Shown: positions 21,751 to 32,369 of the stretch, one piece after another
Position numbering within the stretch: position 1 is the stretch's first letter
Layout: each line of letters opens with the position of its first letter
NCBI RefSeq assembly: GCF_036898095.1
Contig: NC_090738.1
Span: forward strand, 56,930,648-56,994,647
Source of the DNA: Palaemon carinicauda
Lineage: Eukaryota; Arthropoda; Malacostraca; Decapoda; Palaemonidae
DNA: 64,000 nucleotides
Reading direction: 5' to 3'
Position numbers and translations under genes: made by a program
Notes under the pieces: model-generated
Database searches by the model: none
What the model was told of the DNA's origin: nothing
The model's input: the letters and a program-made list of their open reading frames with translations, nothing else

Positions 21751-22330
21751 ATTTAAGGCAAGTAACATCTCTCCTTTGGCGAGATTTGTGCAAGGAAAAA
21801 TGAATGTCTTGGCGGACTGCCTCAGCAGAAGAGGACAAGTCATCTCCATGGAGTGGACGTTGCATAAGACTGTGTGCGAGAAGCTATGGATGACATGGGG
21901 TCAACCCACCATAGATCTTTTTGCGACTTCACTGACAAAGAGGCTCTCGACTTACTGCTTTCCAGTTCCAGATCCAGAGGCAGCCCACATAGACGCTTTC
22001 CTGCTGGACTGGTCTCACCTGGACGTTTATGCCTTTCCACCTTTCAAGATCCTAAACAAGGTGCTGCCGAAGTTCACCTCTCACGAAGGGACCAGGTTGA
22101 CATTGGTTGCTCCACTCTGGCCCGCGAGAGAGTGGTTCACAGAGGTACTTCTATGGCTGGTAGACGTTCCAAGAAGTCTGCCGTTACGGATGGATCTCTT
22201 GCGACAGCCTCACGTAAAGAGATTTTATCAAAGCTTCCCCACGCTTCGTCTAACTGCCTTCAGACTATCGAAAGACTCTCTTGAGCTCGAGGGTTTTCGA
22301 AGGAGGCAGTTAGAGCGATCGCGAGGGCTA
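21655..22330 (+). pseudogene. E2 RNase H remnant and MT-like region
   Basis: The D-A-S-D segment (YSDASDLG, about 21662) is followed by ECSG, then a jump at about 21755 removes the central RNase H acidic residues; the text resumes with MNVLADCLSRRG (21798). The MT-like block is intact in sequence: TIDLFATSLTKR (21910), VYAFPPFKIL (22025), APLWPAREWF (22110). The frame is open from 21497 to 22738 and the YR frame overlaps it. Confidence 0.78.
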
Positions 22331-23329
22331 GAAGATCCTCTACCATCAGGACCTATCAGTCGAAATGGGAGGTATTTAGAGACTGGTGCAAGTCCTCCTC
22401 TATTTCCTCTTCCAACGGCCTCTGTAGCGCAGATTGTGAATTTTCTGCCTTATCTGAGAAACGGTCGCTCCCTCTCTGCATCCACCATTAAAGGCTACAG
22501 AAGCATGTTAGCTTCTGTTTTCAGGCATAAGGGTTTGGATCTTTCTAATAACAAAGATCTCCAAGACCTGCTTAAGTCTTTCGAGACTTCCAAGGAGCGT
22601 CATATTTCGACTCCTGCTTGGAACTTGGACGTGGTCCTACAGTTCCTTATGTCAGACAAGTTTGAACCATTAAATTCAGCCTCCCTGAAGGATCTTACCC
22701 TCAAGACACTTTTTTTTGGTGAGCTTGGCTTCGGCTAAAAGGGTTAGTGAGATACATGCTTTTAGCAAGAACATCGGTTTCTCCGCTAATAAAGCAGTAT
22801 GCGCTCTTCAACTTGGTTTTTTTTTTGGCCAAGAATGAACTTCCGTCTCGTCCTTGGCCTAAATCATTTGAAATCCCCAGTCTTTCTGAGATTGTGGGGA
22901 ATGAACTTGAAAGAGTGCTGTGCCCCGTTAGAGCTCTTAAATTTTGTTTATCCAGAACTAAACCGCGACGAGGTTGTTCAGAGGCTTTATGGTGCTCCGT
23001 TAAAAAGCCCTCTTTGCCTATGTCTAAGAATGCGTGGTCTTATTTTATTAGACTTGATTCGGGAGGCACACTCTCAATTAAGTGAGAAGGATCATAATTT
23101 ACTTAAAGTCAAGGCTCATGAAGTTAGAGCGATAGCAACTTCTGTAGCGTTTAAGCAAAATAGACCCATTAAAAGTATTATGGACGCGACCTTTTGGAGA
23201 GGCAAGTCGGTTTTCGCTTTATATTACTTGAAAGATGTCCAGACTCTTTATGAGGACTGCTACACACTGGGACCATTCGTAGCAGCGAGTGCAGTAGTGG
23301 GTGAAGGCTCTACCACTACATTCCCTTAA
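22236..23329 (+). pseudogene. E2 tyrosine recombinase, frameshifted
   Basis: YR text begins with SNCLQTIERLS (22236) and continues with TIKGYRSMLASVFRHKG (22480) in a neighbouring frame. Box I (AKRVSEIH) is near 22735, box II HEVRAIATS near 23120 and the Tyr in ALYYLKDV near 23220. A run of T at about 22709 and another at 22818 mark frameshifts. The end GPFVAASAVVGEGSTTTFP is identical to that of E1. Confidence 0.83.
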
Positions 23330-23716
23330 TCCCAATATCCTTTTAATCTACTCTTGAAATTTTTAATCTTATTTTGGGTTGTACGGGAGACTAAGAAGTC
23401 TTTCGCAATCTTTTTGATTTGGCGGGTGGTCAAAATATGGTTTCTTGAGAGCGCCCAGATTAAGGGTATTGATGAGGTCCTGTTATAGGGGTGTTCACCC
23501 TGGTTATAGCAGATCCTGGGAGTCTTTCAGCATCCTCAGAGGATCGCTGGGCTTCGTGAGGATAGCGGACTAATGAGGCAGAGTAATAATCAGAGTCTGC
23601 TTCCTTACCAGGTACCTATACTTAAGTCTGTTTTTTGAATAATTGTCAAAAACTCTTGAGCATATACGCCTTTATTGTATTAATACTGGTCTCTACCCAC
23701 CACCATGGGTATGAAT

Positions 23717-23815
23717 CAGCTATTATATATTCACCGGCTAAGTTTAATATTTAAAACTGATATTTTGATTATAAAATAAATTTTTGAATATACTTACCCG
23801 GTGAATATATAAATT
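23717..23815 (-). repeat. E2 internal complementary region
   Basis: The reverse complement joins the right end (ATTCACCGGGTAAGTATATT ... TCAAAATATCA) to the left end (GTTTTAAATATTAAACTTAG). The junction copy has four T where the left end now has five. 23330-23716 is 3' untranslated sequence without a further gene. Confidence 0.92.
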
Positions 23816-23854
23816 AAAGGCCCTCCCTTCCTCCCCGATAGAGACCTAGGGGAC

Positions 23855-24009
23855 TGAGAAGAACTGGAGATGTTTACAAGTATATGCGGTATCTGGCCAA
23901 TAGTCGGCTCTGGTGGTCACACCCGCAACCTTCACGGCGATCGCTCGCGAGTTTTTGGAATCTGTCGAGCCGTCGGAGACGTCAGCTATTATATATTCAC
24001 CGGGTAAGT
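23855..24009 (+). repeat. E2 right inverted terminal repeat
   Basis: Reverse complement of 17641-17796. It is followed by TATATTCAAAAATTTATTTT, the same outer extension as in E1, although the inner ITRs of the two elements differ. Confidence 0.93.
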
Positions 24010-24047
24010 ATATTCAAAAATTTATTTTATAATCAAAATATCATTTT

Positions 24048-24486
24048 CTAACATTAAGCGATGACGCGCATCAGGCGCGAAGCTGAAACCAAAATTAGAA
24101 ACATTCTTCGTGTATTACGGTTCATGCAGCGTCAGCGTCAGTCAGATGCGGACGCGCGGGGCTGCCACCAGACTGGTGTTCATCTCCCGAAAGTGGGGAG
24201 CGCTATGGAAATCGATGAAGAAGGCTGGTTGTGTTTGGAAAATGCTGCACACGTGTCGCCTAAGATTGATCCTAATTGGTCTTTGCTGTTAGATATGAAA
24301 CAGCAACTATCTTCGTTTATGCAGTCTTATCAGCCGTGCGGTTGGGTGTTATGAATCCGTTTTTGACGCGTTGTTGCACATGCGACCTGCTAATTTCCGG
24401 GTGATAACGCCTGTTGTCGCACAGGGCGACCTACCAGCCGCAATGCAACCCATGACAATAGAATAAATAAATCTTAACTAGAAAGA
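24048..24486 (+). pseudogene. E0 gag fragment between E2 and E3
   Basis: The frame from 24061 includes KIDPNWSLLLDMKQQLSSFM, matching E1 near 12130 and E2 near 19612 (VDPKW, M-Q-T-x-L-A-S). Position in gag is just after the piece at 17324-17626, in the order expected for one interrupted gene. It is cut at 24486 by E3. Confidence 0.72.
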
Positions 24487-24513
24487 TTTGTTCCGTAACC
24501 GAAATACAAACCA

Positions 24514-24673
24514 CGCTATTTACATTGGGTTTACCTTTTAGCGTAGCTGAAATGACGAGCCAATAGTTTTTAACGAGGGTTAACTACCCCGCGCTAGTTA
24601 GAGGGGGGTAGGGGAAGGGATAGCTTGCTACCCCTCCCCCCCCCACACACCGGTGATTTGCTTCACTTCACTT
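24514..24673 (+). repeat. E3 left inverted terminal repeat
   Basis: Reverse complement of 32157-32321 with small gaps (GCGTAGCTGAAATGACGAGCC; CACACACCGGTGATTTGCTT). The outer 43 bp at 24488-24530 form a separate module, mostly not in the right ITR. Confidence 0.92.
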
Positions 24674-24793
24674 TTGGCTCCGGCGATGAACAGACTTGTC
24701 TGTCCATCGTCCTCGTTGACAGCCTTAATCTTTTTCTGCTTTTTCTTTGTTTGTGTGTGTGTGTTTAGAAGTTGACCACCTTTATTGTTCGCT

Positions 24794-27700
24794 ATGCGCA
24801 AGTGCCCTGGAATTGCTGGCCTCCCTTGTGGTACTTTTATGTTGGCCGTGGACACTGATCCTCACACCCTTTGCCCGCAGTGTCGAGGCCGACGGTGTGA
24901 TCTGGAGAATACGTGTAGTGAGTGCAGGGAGTGGTCTGCCTCCCAGTGGGAGAGGTTTGGCCGCCGGCGTAAGAAGAAGTCCAAGAGAGACCGTTCTCCT
25001 TCCGGGGTTGCCTTGAAGGAGGAAGGTTCTCGGGACTCTTCTTTCGCCGCCCAAACCTCCTCCGAAGCTCCCCCTCGTTCGGCTCCTAAGGAGAGTCGGC
25101 CGAGTGGGAGCGCAGGCCCTAGTTCTGTTTCCCGACCTTGGGTTGGGGGAGAGGGCGTCGCCTCCCATAGCGGGGCGGTTCCTCCTCCTCCCCCGGGGGA
25201 GGTTATTGATGAATCTTTGTCTAACGATGATCTTTTTCAGATTTGGGCTTCCCTGGGGCTTCAGGGCCTGCCCTCCAGGGTAGCCCTGATTGACCTTGTC
25301 CAGTTAGGGGCCGCTGTTAAGCAGTCGCCGGTGATAGCAGAGGTAGATCCTCTGTCTATCGTCGACGTCGTGGTGACAGAGGCTTCCGACGGGGCGGGTC
25401 AATCCTCTGCAGGTGCAGTTGTGGATGTTGGTGCTGACGGCTCTCCTCCCCCTTCCGTACATCCCTCGAAGGGGGAAGGGAGTCCTACGGGCTCTTCTGC
25501 TGTCTAGCTTCCCTCTAAGGGGAGTGCTTTGACTGAGACTCCCCTTCGGAGAACTGATGGTCCTGACGATCTTCCTCGTGGCCACCTTCGCCGTAAGGCT
25601 CACCGTCCGCTGCGTCGCAAGGGCCTCCCGTCTCCTTATAAGGGTGCTTAGAGGCGCCTTTTTGGATCTTCTCCTTCTTCCTCCGAAGGGGACTCTCCTC
25701 GCCGTAAACAGCCTGCAGCTCCAGCTTCCTAAGACCTCTCTTGGGATTGGTCTCCTACGCCTTCCAGACCTTCAACTTCTGGGGCAGATGTTCAGCAACC
25801 TGACCTCGTCACCCGACGGGCAACGGTCCCTTCGGGGCAAAGGGATTCTTCCCTTGCGCATGCAGTGTTAGCGCACAGGCGCTCTCCTGCTCGTCAGCGC
25901 TCTCCTGTTCGTCAGCGATCTCCTGTTCGCCGGCGCTCTCCTGATGATCGCCCCTCTTCTCGCCAGCGCTCTCCTGAGAACATCCTTCAACCTGTTGTTC
26001 CTGTTGAGCGCCCAGCGCGCCAGCGTTCCCCTGCTCACCCTTCTGCAGTGTTAGCGCACAGGCGCTCTCCTGCTCGTCAGGGCTCTTCTGACCGTCACCG
26101 TCAGCGCTTTTCTGAGGACCATCGCCCCACTGCTCGCCAGCGCTCCCCTGGGGTCTCCGAATATCCTGCAGTTCCTGTTGTGCGCCCCCGCGCGCCATCA
26201 GTCTCCTGAGCGCCCTCGCGATCCTCAGCTTGTTCCTGCACAACATCGCTCGCGTTCTCCAGCGCGTGTTTCTAAAACGCACGTGCACACACGCGCCTCC
26301 TGTTCCTGTACCTGTTCGTGAACGTTCGCCTTTGCGCCCCGCGCCGACTGTTCCCTCGCAGGATTCCACGTGTCGCCCTCTTGCTCGCCAGCGATCACAG
26401 ACGATTCAACAATTGCCTGCTCGTCAGCTATCACCTGAACATTGGCGATCTCCAGACCGCCCGCGTGACCTATCGCCTGCGCTCAAGCGTTCTCCAACGC
26501 GCCGTCGCCCAGAAGATCTGGAAGGACATGGGTGGGTCGCCCTCGCGCGGTCGTTCACCTACGCGATCTACGCACTATCGCTCGCCAACGTGTCACCATG
26601 CGCCAACGCGCCATCGCTTGCCTGCGCGCCAGCGTTCACCAGCGCACCACCGATCGCCTGCTCGCAATCGCTCTCCCACGCGCTACAGGTCTCCTGACCA
26701 ACGTCGTCAGTGATCTTCGGAGCGTTCTCGCTCGCCCGCGCGTCAACACGTTCCCTCGCCAACGCGTTCGTTCACCGGCTCGCCCACGCGCTCGTTCGCT
26801 TGTGTTCGCCTGCTGCGCGCCCGAGCAACCACTCGCCTGCCCGCCCGCGCGACCACCGTTCGCGCCGAATCTCGCAGCCCGTGACAGCAGCAGGAACGCG
26901 TGTCGCCAGATCGCGCTCAGGATGACCTCCACCAAAGCGCAGGTCTCTTGTGCAGGACAGGGAAGACACTTCAGAGAGGTCAGTGCGTCTTTCTTCCCCT
27001 TTTCCTTTTCAGGCAGGTTCAGTGGTGTCCACTCCGAAGGATCGCCCGATCCCCTTCCCTCCAGCGGGGATTTCGGACTCTGCGTCCGTGGAGCGACAGA
27101 CTTGGTTTGGTCCTCTGATGCGGGCGTTAGTGAAGGCTATGAAGCCACCACTCGCCGATCAGGGGCGCAAGCCAACGACTGCCTCACCTCCGCTGAAGAG
27201 AAGGAGAGGAGTGGACTTTGTGGTGACTTCCCCCAGGGAGAAGTTGGTTCCTAAGAGGTCTGTCGGGAAGGCCCCATCCCCTTCGCAGGCGTTTTCTCCT
27301 TCTCCCGTGGACGAGGCTTTTCCGTCCTCGGGTGAGTCCAGTGAGGTGATAGTCTCCCCCTCGGCACCAAGGGGGGAGCCTTCTCTTCATGGAGGAGAAT
27401 CGTCTCGCGCGGAAGGTGCTCTCCGAACCTCTTTGTTGGGATCCTGTATCCCTCCCAGGAGGGAACCCAAGGACTCCAAGACCATCCCGAAATCGTCTTC
27501 AAGGATTCGCCAGGAACCCGCTGCTCCCAGGGAGAACGTCCACGCTTCGCCCCAGGAAGAGTTTCCGGGGACGGGAGACTTAGCTGCCAGCCCGCAAGGA
27601 GGAGACCAGCAGGAATCTGAACATGCCTTCTGGCAGGTCCTGAGCCTAATGAGGCAACTCAACGGGTTCATGGATCCCGTGATCTCCCCCCGAGAAGGCA

Positions 27701-28585
27701 AGGACACGGTCCTGGACCACGTGTTCGATGTTCAGAAGGCCCCTAAGACCATTGCGGTTCTGCCCTGGTCTCGGAGATTGAAGAGTGCCAGAGCCAGGGC
27801 CAATGCCCAACTCGCGATTCTTGCCTCCTCCAGTCGTTCCTCTGCCAGGAACAAACTCATCCCACCTCCTCGTCTCTAGCAGAGGAGGTATTTTGAGATG
27901 TTGGGTGAGTCTAGTCTCGTTCTTCCTCTCCATCACTCCGTAGAAGAGCTGGCTAAGGGAGTTCCTTTCGAGAAGCTCTCCGCCCGGCAGGTGTCGTTCT
28001 CGGCGTCGGAGATCCTGAGCCATGAGAAGGTCGCGAAGTGCGCCATGCAGGCCACTTCGTGGCTGGATATATGGCTAGGAACTGGGCATCCTATTGCGCT
28101 CCGAGGACTTGTCTAAGGAGAGCAATAGGAAGGCCCTGGAGACCTTCTTACTCTCGGGCACCCGCTCCATCGAGTTCCTGGCGCACCAGGTCACCACCCT
28201 GTGGGCCAACTCGGTTTTGAAGCGGCGCGATGCGGTGACCGAGAGGTTCTACCCGAAGGTCCCCGCCATGGATGTCTGTAGGCTCAGACATGCTTCCCTC
28301 CTTGGGGAGAATCTGTTGGAGCCACAGGATATGGAGCGAACGGCTGAGAGGTGGAGGAAATCTAGCTAGGACTCCCTCCTCCATAGGGCCCTTACAGCTC
28401 GGCCCTATAAGCCTCCAGCTCCGCAGCAACAGCAGCAGCAGCCTCGTAAGGCACCGAAGCAGGCACCGGCAGCTAAGAAAGTGGTGTCTAAGCCCCAGCC
28501 CTTTCCAGCCAAGGTCAAGAGGGGCGGTAAGTCCTCCAGGGGAGGCAAGACTCCTAGAGGGAGCGGCCGCGGCCGCAAACACTAG
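24794..28585 (+). pseudogene. gag: E3 gag, multiple stops and shifts
   Basis: ATG 24794 gives MRKCPGIAGLPCG, then a finger C-x7-C-x14-C-x2-C-x4-C-x5-C-x2-C with core DPHTLC. Next is a basic stretch RRRKKKSKRD that may act as a nuclear signal. The first frame ends at TAG 25505. The middle (25860-26900) is an Arg-Ser-Pro repeat region. 26950-27879 holds the linker (RRRGVDFVVTSPREKL, CIPPRREPKDSKTIPKSSS, ESEHAFWQVL). A TAG at 27877 stands where E4 has CAG. The capsid-like core follows (LPLHHSVEELAKGVPFEKLS; LSKESNRKALETFLLSGTRS at 28100). The C-terminus is basic and Gly-rich (SSRGGKTPRGSGRGRKH), ending at TAG 28583. An intact version would be more than 1200 residues. Confidence 0.82.
25865..26700 (+). 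repeat. RQRSP-coding repeat array in E3 gag
   Basis: Degenerate short units coding R-Q-R-S-P and R-R-R-S-P follow each other (CGTCAGCGCTCTCCTGTT and variants). At the protein level this is an Arg-Ser-Pro-rich domain similar in composition to SR splicing factors. A longer duplicate of the block from 25870 recurs near 26048. Frames change within it, as repeat slippage would cause. Confidence 0.85.
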
Positions 28586-29564
28586 GAGTGGCAATCCCCC
28601 CGCTTGTCCACCTGTGGGGGGATGCCTTCGACGTTGCGTGCACAGGTGGCAGCAACACGGGGCCGATGCTTGGACGGTTTCGGTGATCGGCCAAGGCTAT
28701 CGCATCCCGTTCATAACATCTCAACCTCCCCTGACAGCGAATCCAGTGTCGTTGAGCTCCTATGCCACGGGATCGGTAAAGGGGCTAGCCCTTCGGGCAG
28801 AAGTCGAGACCATGCTCAAGAAGGATGCTCTCCAGGAAGTTGTCGACGGCTCCTCAGGCTTCTTCAGTCGACTCTTTCTTGTAAAGAAGGCGTCTGGAGG
28901 CTGGAGACCCGTCATCGACATCTCGGCTCTGAACGGGTTTGTCAAGCACACTTGGTTCAGCATGGAGATAGTGGACACGGTCAGATTTGCGGTGAGACCT
29001 CTAGACTTCATGTGCACACTAGATCTAAAGGACGCGTACTTCCAGATCCCAATCCATCCGTCTTCCAGGAAGTACTTGAGATTCTGCTTAGACGACAAGA
29101 TCTACCAGTTCAAGGTGCTGTGTTTCGGTCTCTCCACAGCACCTCAGGTGTTCACCAGAGTGTTCACCCTGATTTCATCTTGGGCGCACAGGAACGGCAT
29201 CCGTCTCCTTCGTTATCTGGACGATTGGCTGATCCTAGCAGACTCGAAGTCGACCCTTCTTCGCCACCGAGACAGGCTTCTATGTCTTTGCCAGGATCTG
29301 GGGATCGTGGTAAACCTCGAGAAGTCCTCTCTGCAGCCGTCCCAACGACTGGTTTATCTAGGCATGCTGATAGACACCAATCTCCACAAGGCCTTTCCAT
29401 CAGACGACAGGATAGCAAGGCTGAGGAGGGTGGCGGAACCCTTCCTCAGGCGAGAAGAGCTTCCAGCCCAATCGTGGTTGCGTCTCTTAGGTCACCTGTC
29501 CTCCCTGGCTCGTCTGGTTCCAAACGGCCGCCTCAGGATGAGATCCCTGCAATGGCGGCTCTAG
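28586..29564 (+). pseudogene. E3 reverse transcriptase
   Basis: In the frame open from 28272, overlapping gag: GQGYRIPFITSQPPLTANP, then GFFSRLFLVKKASGGWRPVI (28857). Motif A is TLDLKDAYFQIPI (about 29019), motif B LCFGLSTAPQVF (about 29120), motif C RYLDDWLI (about 29212), and LVYLGMLIDT follows near 29352. The palm is intact. The frame ends at TAG 29562, where E4 has AAG, in the linker to RNase H. Confidence 0.88.
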
Positions 29565-30668
29565 TCCCGGTGGAATCAAGGATCCGATTCCCTGGACATT
29601 CAGGTCCCGATAGGATCTTTGGAACGGACGGACCTGCGGTGGTGGCTGGTCGACGAGAACCTGTGAAAGGGAGTGAGTCTTCTCGTCCTCCCCCCGGAAT
29701 TGACACTGTTTTCGGACGCGTCAAAAGAAGGGTGGGGGCGCACGTTCTGAACCAGAGGACCTCAGGCCTTTGGTCAGAATCAGAAAAGTGCCTGCACATC
29801 AACCTGCTAGAGTTGAAGACCGTCTTTCTGGCTCTTCAACAGTTCCAACGGACCCTGGCGGGTCATTCCGTGGTGGTGATGAGCAACAACACCACGGTAG
29901 TGGCTTACAGTATACAGTATCAACAAGCAGGGAGGCACTTTTTCGCAGCAGCTATCCCATCTTGCAGTAGAGATTCTGAGGTGGACTGAAGTCCACTCGA
30001 TAACACTATCAGCTCGCTTCATTCCTGGCAAGAGGAATGTGCTCGCCGACAGTCTGAGCAGGGCCTCGCAGATAGTGAGTACCGAGTGGTCTTTGGATCC
30101 TCAGATAGCCAACAAAGTCCTGACTTTGTGGGGTTCCCCGACCGTGGACCTGTTCGCGACAGCGTTGAATTTCAAGCTGCCTCTGTACTGCTCCCCAGTC
30201 CCGGACCCCAAGGCTCTCTGGCAAGATGCTTTCCAACAACGGTGGGACAACATCACCGTGTACGCCTTCCCACCGTTTTGTCTGATGAGAAGGGTGCTCA
30301 ACAGGACCAGACTATCGGTCAACTGTCCGATGACTGTGGTAGCTCCGCTATGGCATCACGCGGAATGGTTCCCGGACCTTCTGCAGCTCGTGACGGAGCT
30401 CCCGAGAGAACTTCCTCCACGGCACGAGCTTCTCAGACAACCCCACTCCAACGTCCCTCACAAGGCCGTGGTCTCGCTTCGGCTTCACGCCTGGATACTG
30501 TCCAGCGTCTCCTCACGGAGAGAGGTTTTTCGCAACAAGTTGCGGAGAGAATGTCTCGGCACCAGCAAAAGTCCTCTGAGGGAGTCTACCAGGCGAAGTG
30601 GAGAGTCTTTTGTGGTTGGTGTCGTGGGAGGGGTATCTCTCCACTCGATGCCACTATTCCAGCAATAG
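29565..30668 (+). pseudogene. E3 RNase H and MT-like region
   Basis: The D-A-S-K-E-G-W-G strand (about 29717) contains a G run that is one base short, shifting the frame; a 10-bp insertion near 29910 shifts it back. Glu is in LHINLLELKT (about 29800) and the next acidic site reads SNN in place of SDN. The frame open from 30039 begins MLADSLSRASQI, then TVDLFATALNFK, VYAFPPFCLM and APLWHHAEWF. It overlaps the YR frame by almost 600 bp. Confidence 0.82.
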
Positions 30669-31537
30669 CGGACTTCCTCGTATATCTGCGGGAAGAAATG
30701 CGCCTTTCTGTCTTGGCAGTGAAAGGCTATCGCTCAGCCTTAAGCTTGGCTTTCAGGCTGAAAGGTGTGGACATTTCTTCCTCGCTAGAACTCTCTCTAC
30801 TCATACGTAGCTATGAACTTACCTGCCCCCAGTCGGAAGTGAGACCTCCTCCTTGGAACGTGGTTCGGTTCCTCAGGGCTCTTAAGAGACCTCCCTTCGA
30901 ACCATTACGCCAGGCCTCCGATCGCCACCTGTCTTGGAAGACGGCTTTCCTGCTTGCTTTGGCTTCGGCCAAGCGGGTTAGTGAACTTCATGGTCTCTCG
31001 TACGACATCGCCCATTCAAGGGGATGGGGGGAGGTAATGTTCAGGTTCGTCCCTGAGTTTGTTGCCAAGACTCAGAATCCTGGGGTGCCGGATCCTCGGT
31101 TCGACTCTTTCAGGATCGCGAGTCTCCGCTCTGTAACAAGCAACCCAGACCAGCTGCTACTATGTCCAATGAGGTGTCTGAGGTACTACTTGAAGAGAAC
31201 AGCTGCATTCCGTCCTCAAGTGCGAGCATTGTTTGTAAGCACAGGCAGGACGAAGAGGAGGGTCACCAGGAACACCATCTCGGCTTGGATTCGAAGGGTT
31301 ATCCACCACGCCTTGAATCCAGACCCTCCTCCGTCACGTCGCCCTAGGGCACACGATGTCAGGGGTGTTGCTACGTCCCTGGCCTTCAAGAGAAACTTCT
31401 CTGTGACGCAGGTGCTTCAAGCTGGGGTCTGGAAGCGTCAGACGACCTTCACAGCCCACTACCTGCAGGACGTGACCCACAGGAGTCTCGATACGTTTTC
31501 TATCGGCCCTGTGGTGGCTGCACAACAGCTGGTCTAA
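30086..31537 (+). CDS. E3 tyrosine recombinase (intact frame)
   Basis: A 483-codon open frame. The first about 130 residues lie on the alternate frame of the RNase H/MT region and may not all be translated. YR proper starts about 30500 (LTERGFSQQVAERMS, then VYQAKWRVFCGWC). Core-binding helices include AVKGYRSALSLAFRLKGV (30718). Catalytic boxes: AKRVSELHGL (Arg near 30975), AHDVRGVATS (H-x-x-R near 31352) and TAHYLQDV (His-Tyr near 31458). All key residues of a YR are present. The stop is TAA 31535. Role: integration of the closed-circular DNA copy. 31538-32013 is 3' untranslated sequence with no gene. Confidence 0.9.
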   Translation: MVFGSSDSQQSPDFVGFPDRGPVRDSVEFQAASVLLPSPGPQGSLARCFPTTVGQHHRVRLPTVLSDEKGAQQDQTIGQLSDDCGSSAMASRGMVPGPSAARDGAPERTSSTARASQTTPLQRPSQGRGLASASRLDTVQRLLTERGFSQQVAERMSRHQQKSSEGVYQAKWRVFCGWCRGRGISPLDATIPAIADFLVYLREEMRLSVLAVKGYRSALSLAFRLKGVDISSSLELSLLIRSYELTCPQSEVRPPPWNVVRFLRALKRPPFEPLRQASDRHLSWKTAFLLALASAKRVSELHGLSYDIAHSRGWGEVMFRFVPEFVAKTQNPGVPDPRFDSFRIASLRSVTSNPDQLLLCPMRCLRYYLKRTAAFRPQVRALFVSTGRTKRRVTRNTISAWIRRVIHHALNPDPPPSRRPRAHDVRGVATSLAFKRNFSVTQVLQAGVWKRQTTFTAHYLQDVTHRSLDTFSIGPVVAAQQLV

Positions 31538-32013
31538 CCTCAGGCTCCTTTATGGACAAGTAGCAGTAGGTTGAGGGCGTTGTTACCCGGTTTTAGTCTG
31601 CGTGAATGAAAGAGTATGTCTGACCCTTTCTTCTTTCTTCATTCTCCCCTCTCTTGGGGAAGCAGCATCCTGGTCCTCGCATAGCTGACCTTGACCTCTG
31701 CAGGTAACCCATGCTTCCTTTTGCTCCCAGTATTAAGCTTAATACTGTTGCGTCCCCCATACCCTGACGAGGTGGTATTGGGAACGTCCTATCCTAGATT
31801 CCTATGTAAAGGTCTCAAGGTCAACTTCATAGGACGAGTCACACTTTCCTCCACACACAACTTATGTAGGCCACTCGTTCCTAGCGAAGCAAGGAACTCG
31901 TGAGGTTCAGGGGCTCCTTCTATCAAGTGCTACTCACTGAGGGACGGAGTCCCCGGGCAAAGCCGAAGTCAGTAAGGCTGGGGACTTTCCACCCTTCCTA
32001 AGGGGTAAGTCAC

Positions 32014-32112
32014 CCAATGTAAATAGCGTGGTTTGTATTTCGGTTACGGAACAAATGACAAATTCGGAGATAATTTGTATTTTTCCTAACCATACAAACC
32101 TTAGCTATTTAC
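32014..32112 (-). repeat. E3 internal complementary region
   Basis: The reverse complement joins the right terminus (GGTTAGGAAAAATACAAATT ... CCGAATTTGTCAT) to the left terminus (TTGTTCCGTAACCGAAATAC ... TATTTACATTG). Confidence 0.93.
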
Positions 32113-32156
32113 ACATATTTGCCCGCCAGCCCTGGCCCCCAAGTCAAGTCCTACCT

Positions 32157-32321
32157 CTAAGTGAAGTGAAGCAAATCACCGGTGTGTGGGGGGGAGGGGT
32201 AGCAAGCTATCCCTTCCCCTACCCCCGCTAACTAGCGCGGGGGTTGTTAACCCTCGTTAAAAACTACTGTATTGGCTCGTCATTTCAGGTACGCTAAAAG
32301 GTAAACCCAATGTAAATAGCT
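32157..32321 (+). repeat. E3 right inverted terminal repeat
   Basis: Reverse complement of 24514-24673. It is followed by a right-end module (TAAGGTTTGTATGGTTAGGA ... TTTGTCAT) to about 32369. Confidence 0.92.
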
Positions 32322-32369
32322 AAGGTTTGTATGGTTAGGAAAAATACAAATTATCTCCGAATTTGTCAT

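Larger units (their letters stand above)
17627..24043 (+). mobile_element. E2: DIRS-like retrotransposon, family B, decayed
   Basis: ITRs at 17641-17796 and 23855-24009, with an ICR at 23717-23815. The proteins are close to those of E1 (long shared runs in the YR and capsid core), but the ITRs are different in sequence. The gag finger is missing, about 0.7 kb is deleted between gag and RT, and about 0.24 kb is deleted from RNase H. Left boundary is a T run at 17627-17631 and the right boundary lies at TCA|TTTT (24041-24047). Confidence 0.9.
24487..32369 (+). mobile_element. E3: DIRS-like retrotransposon, family A
   Basis: Left terminus TTGTTCCGTAACCGAAATAC (24488). ITRs 24514-24673 and 32157-32321. 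The right terminus ends CTCCGAATTTGTCAT (about 32369). ICR at 32014-32112. Gag has several stops and shifts. RT, RNase H and MT regions are readable but broken. The recombinase frame (30086-31537) is open. Proteins are close to E4. Confidence 0.92.

Noticed and set aside
25865..26700. A host SR-type splicing factor gene
   Set aside because: The RQRSP region is flanked by gag finger and capsid core in the same element order in E3 and E4, and lies inside ITRs.
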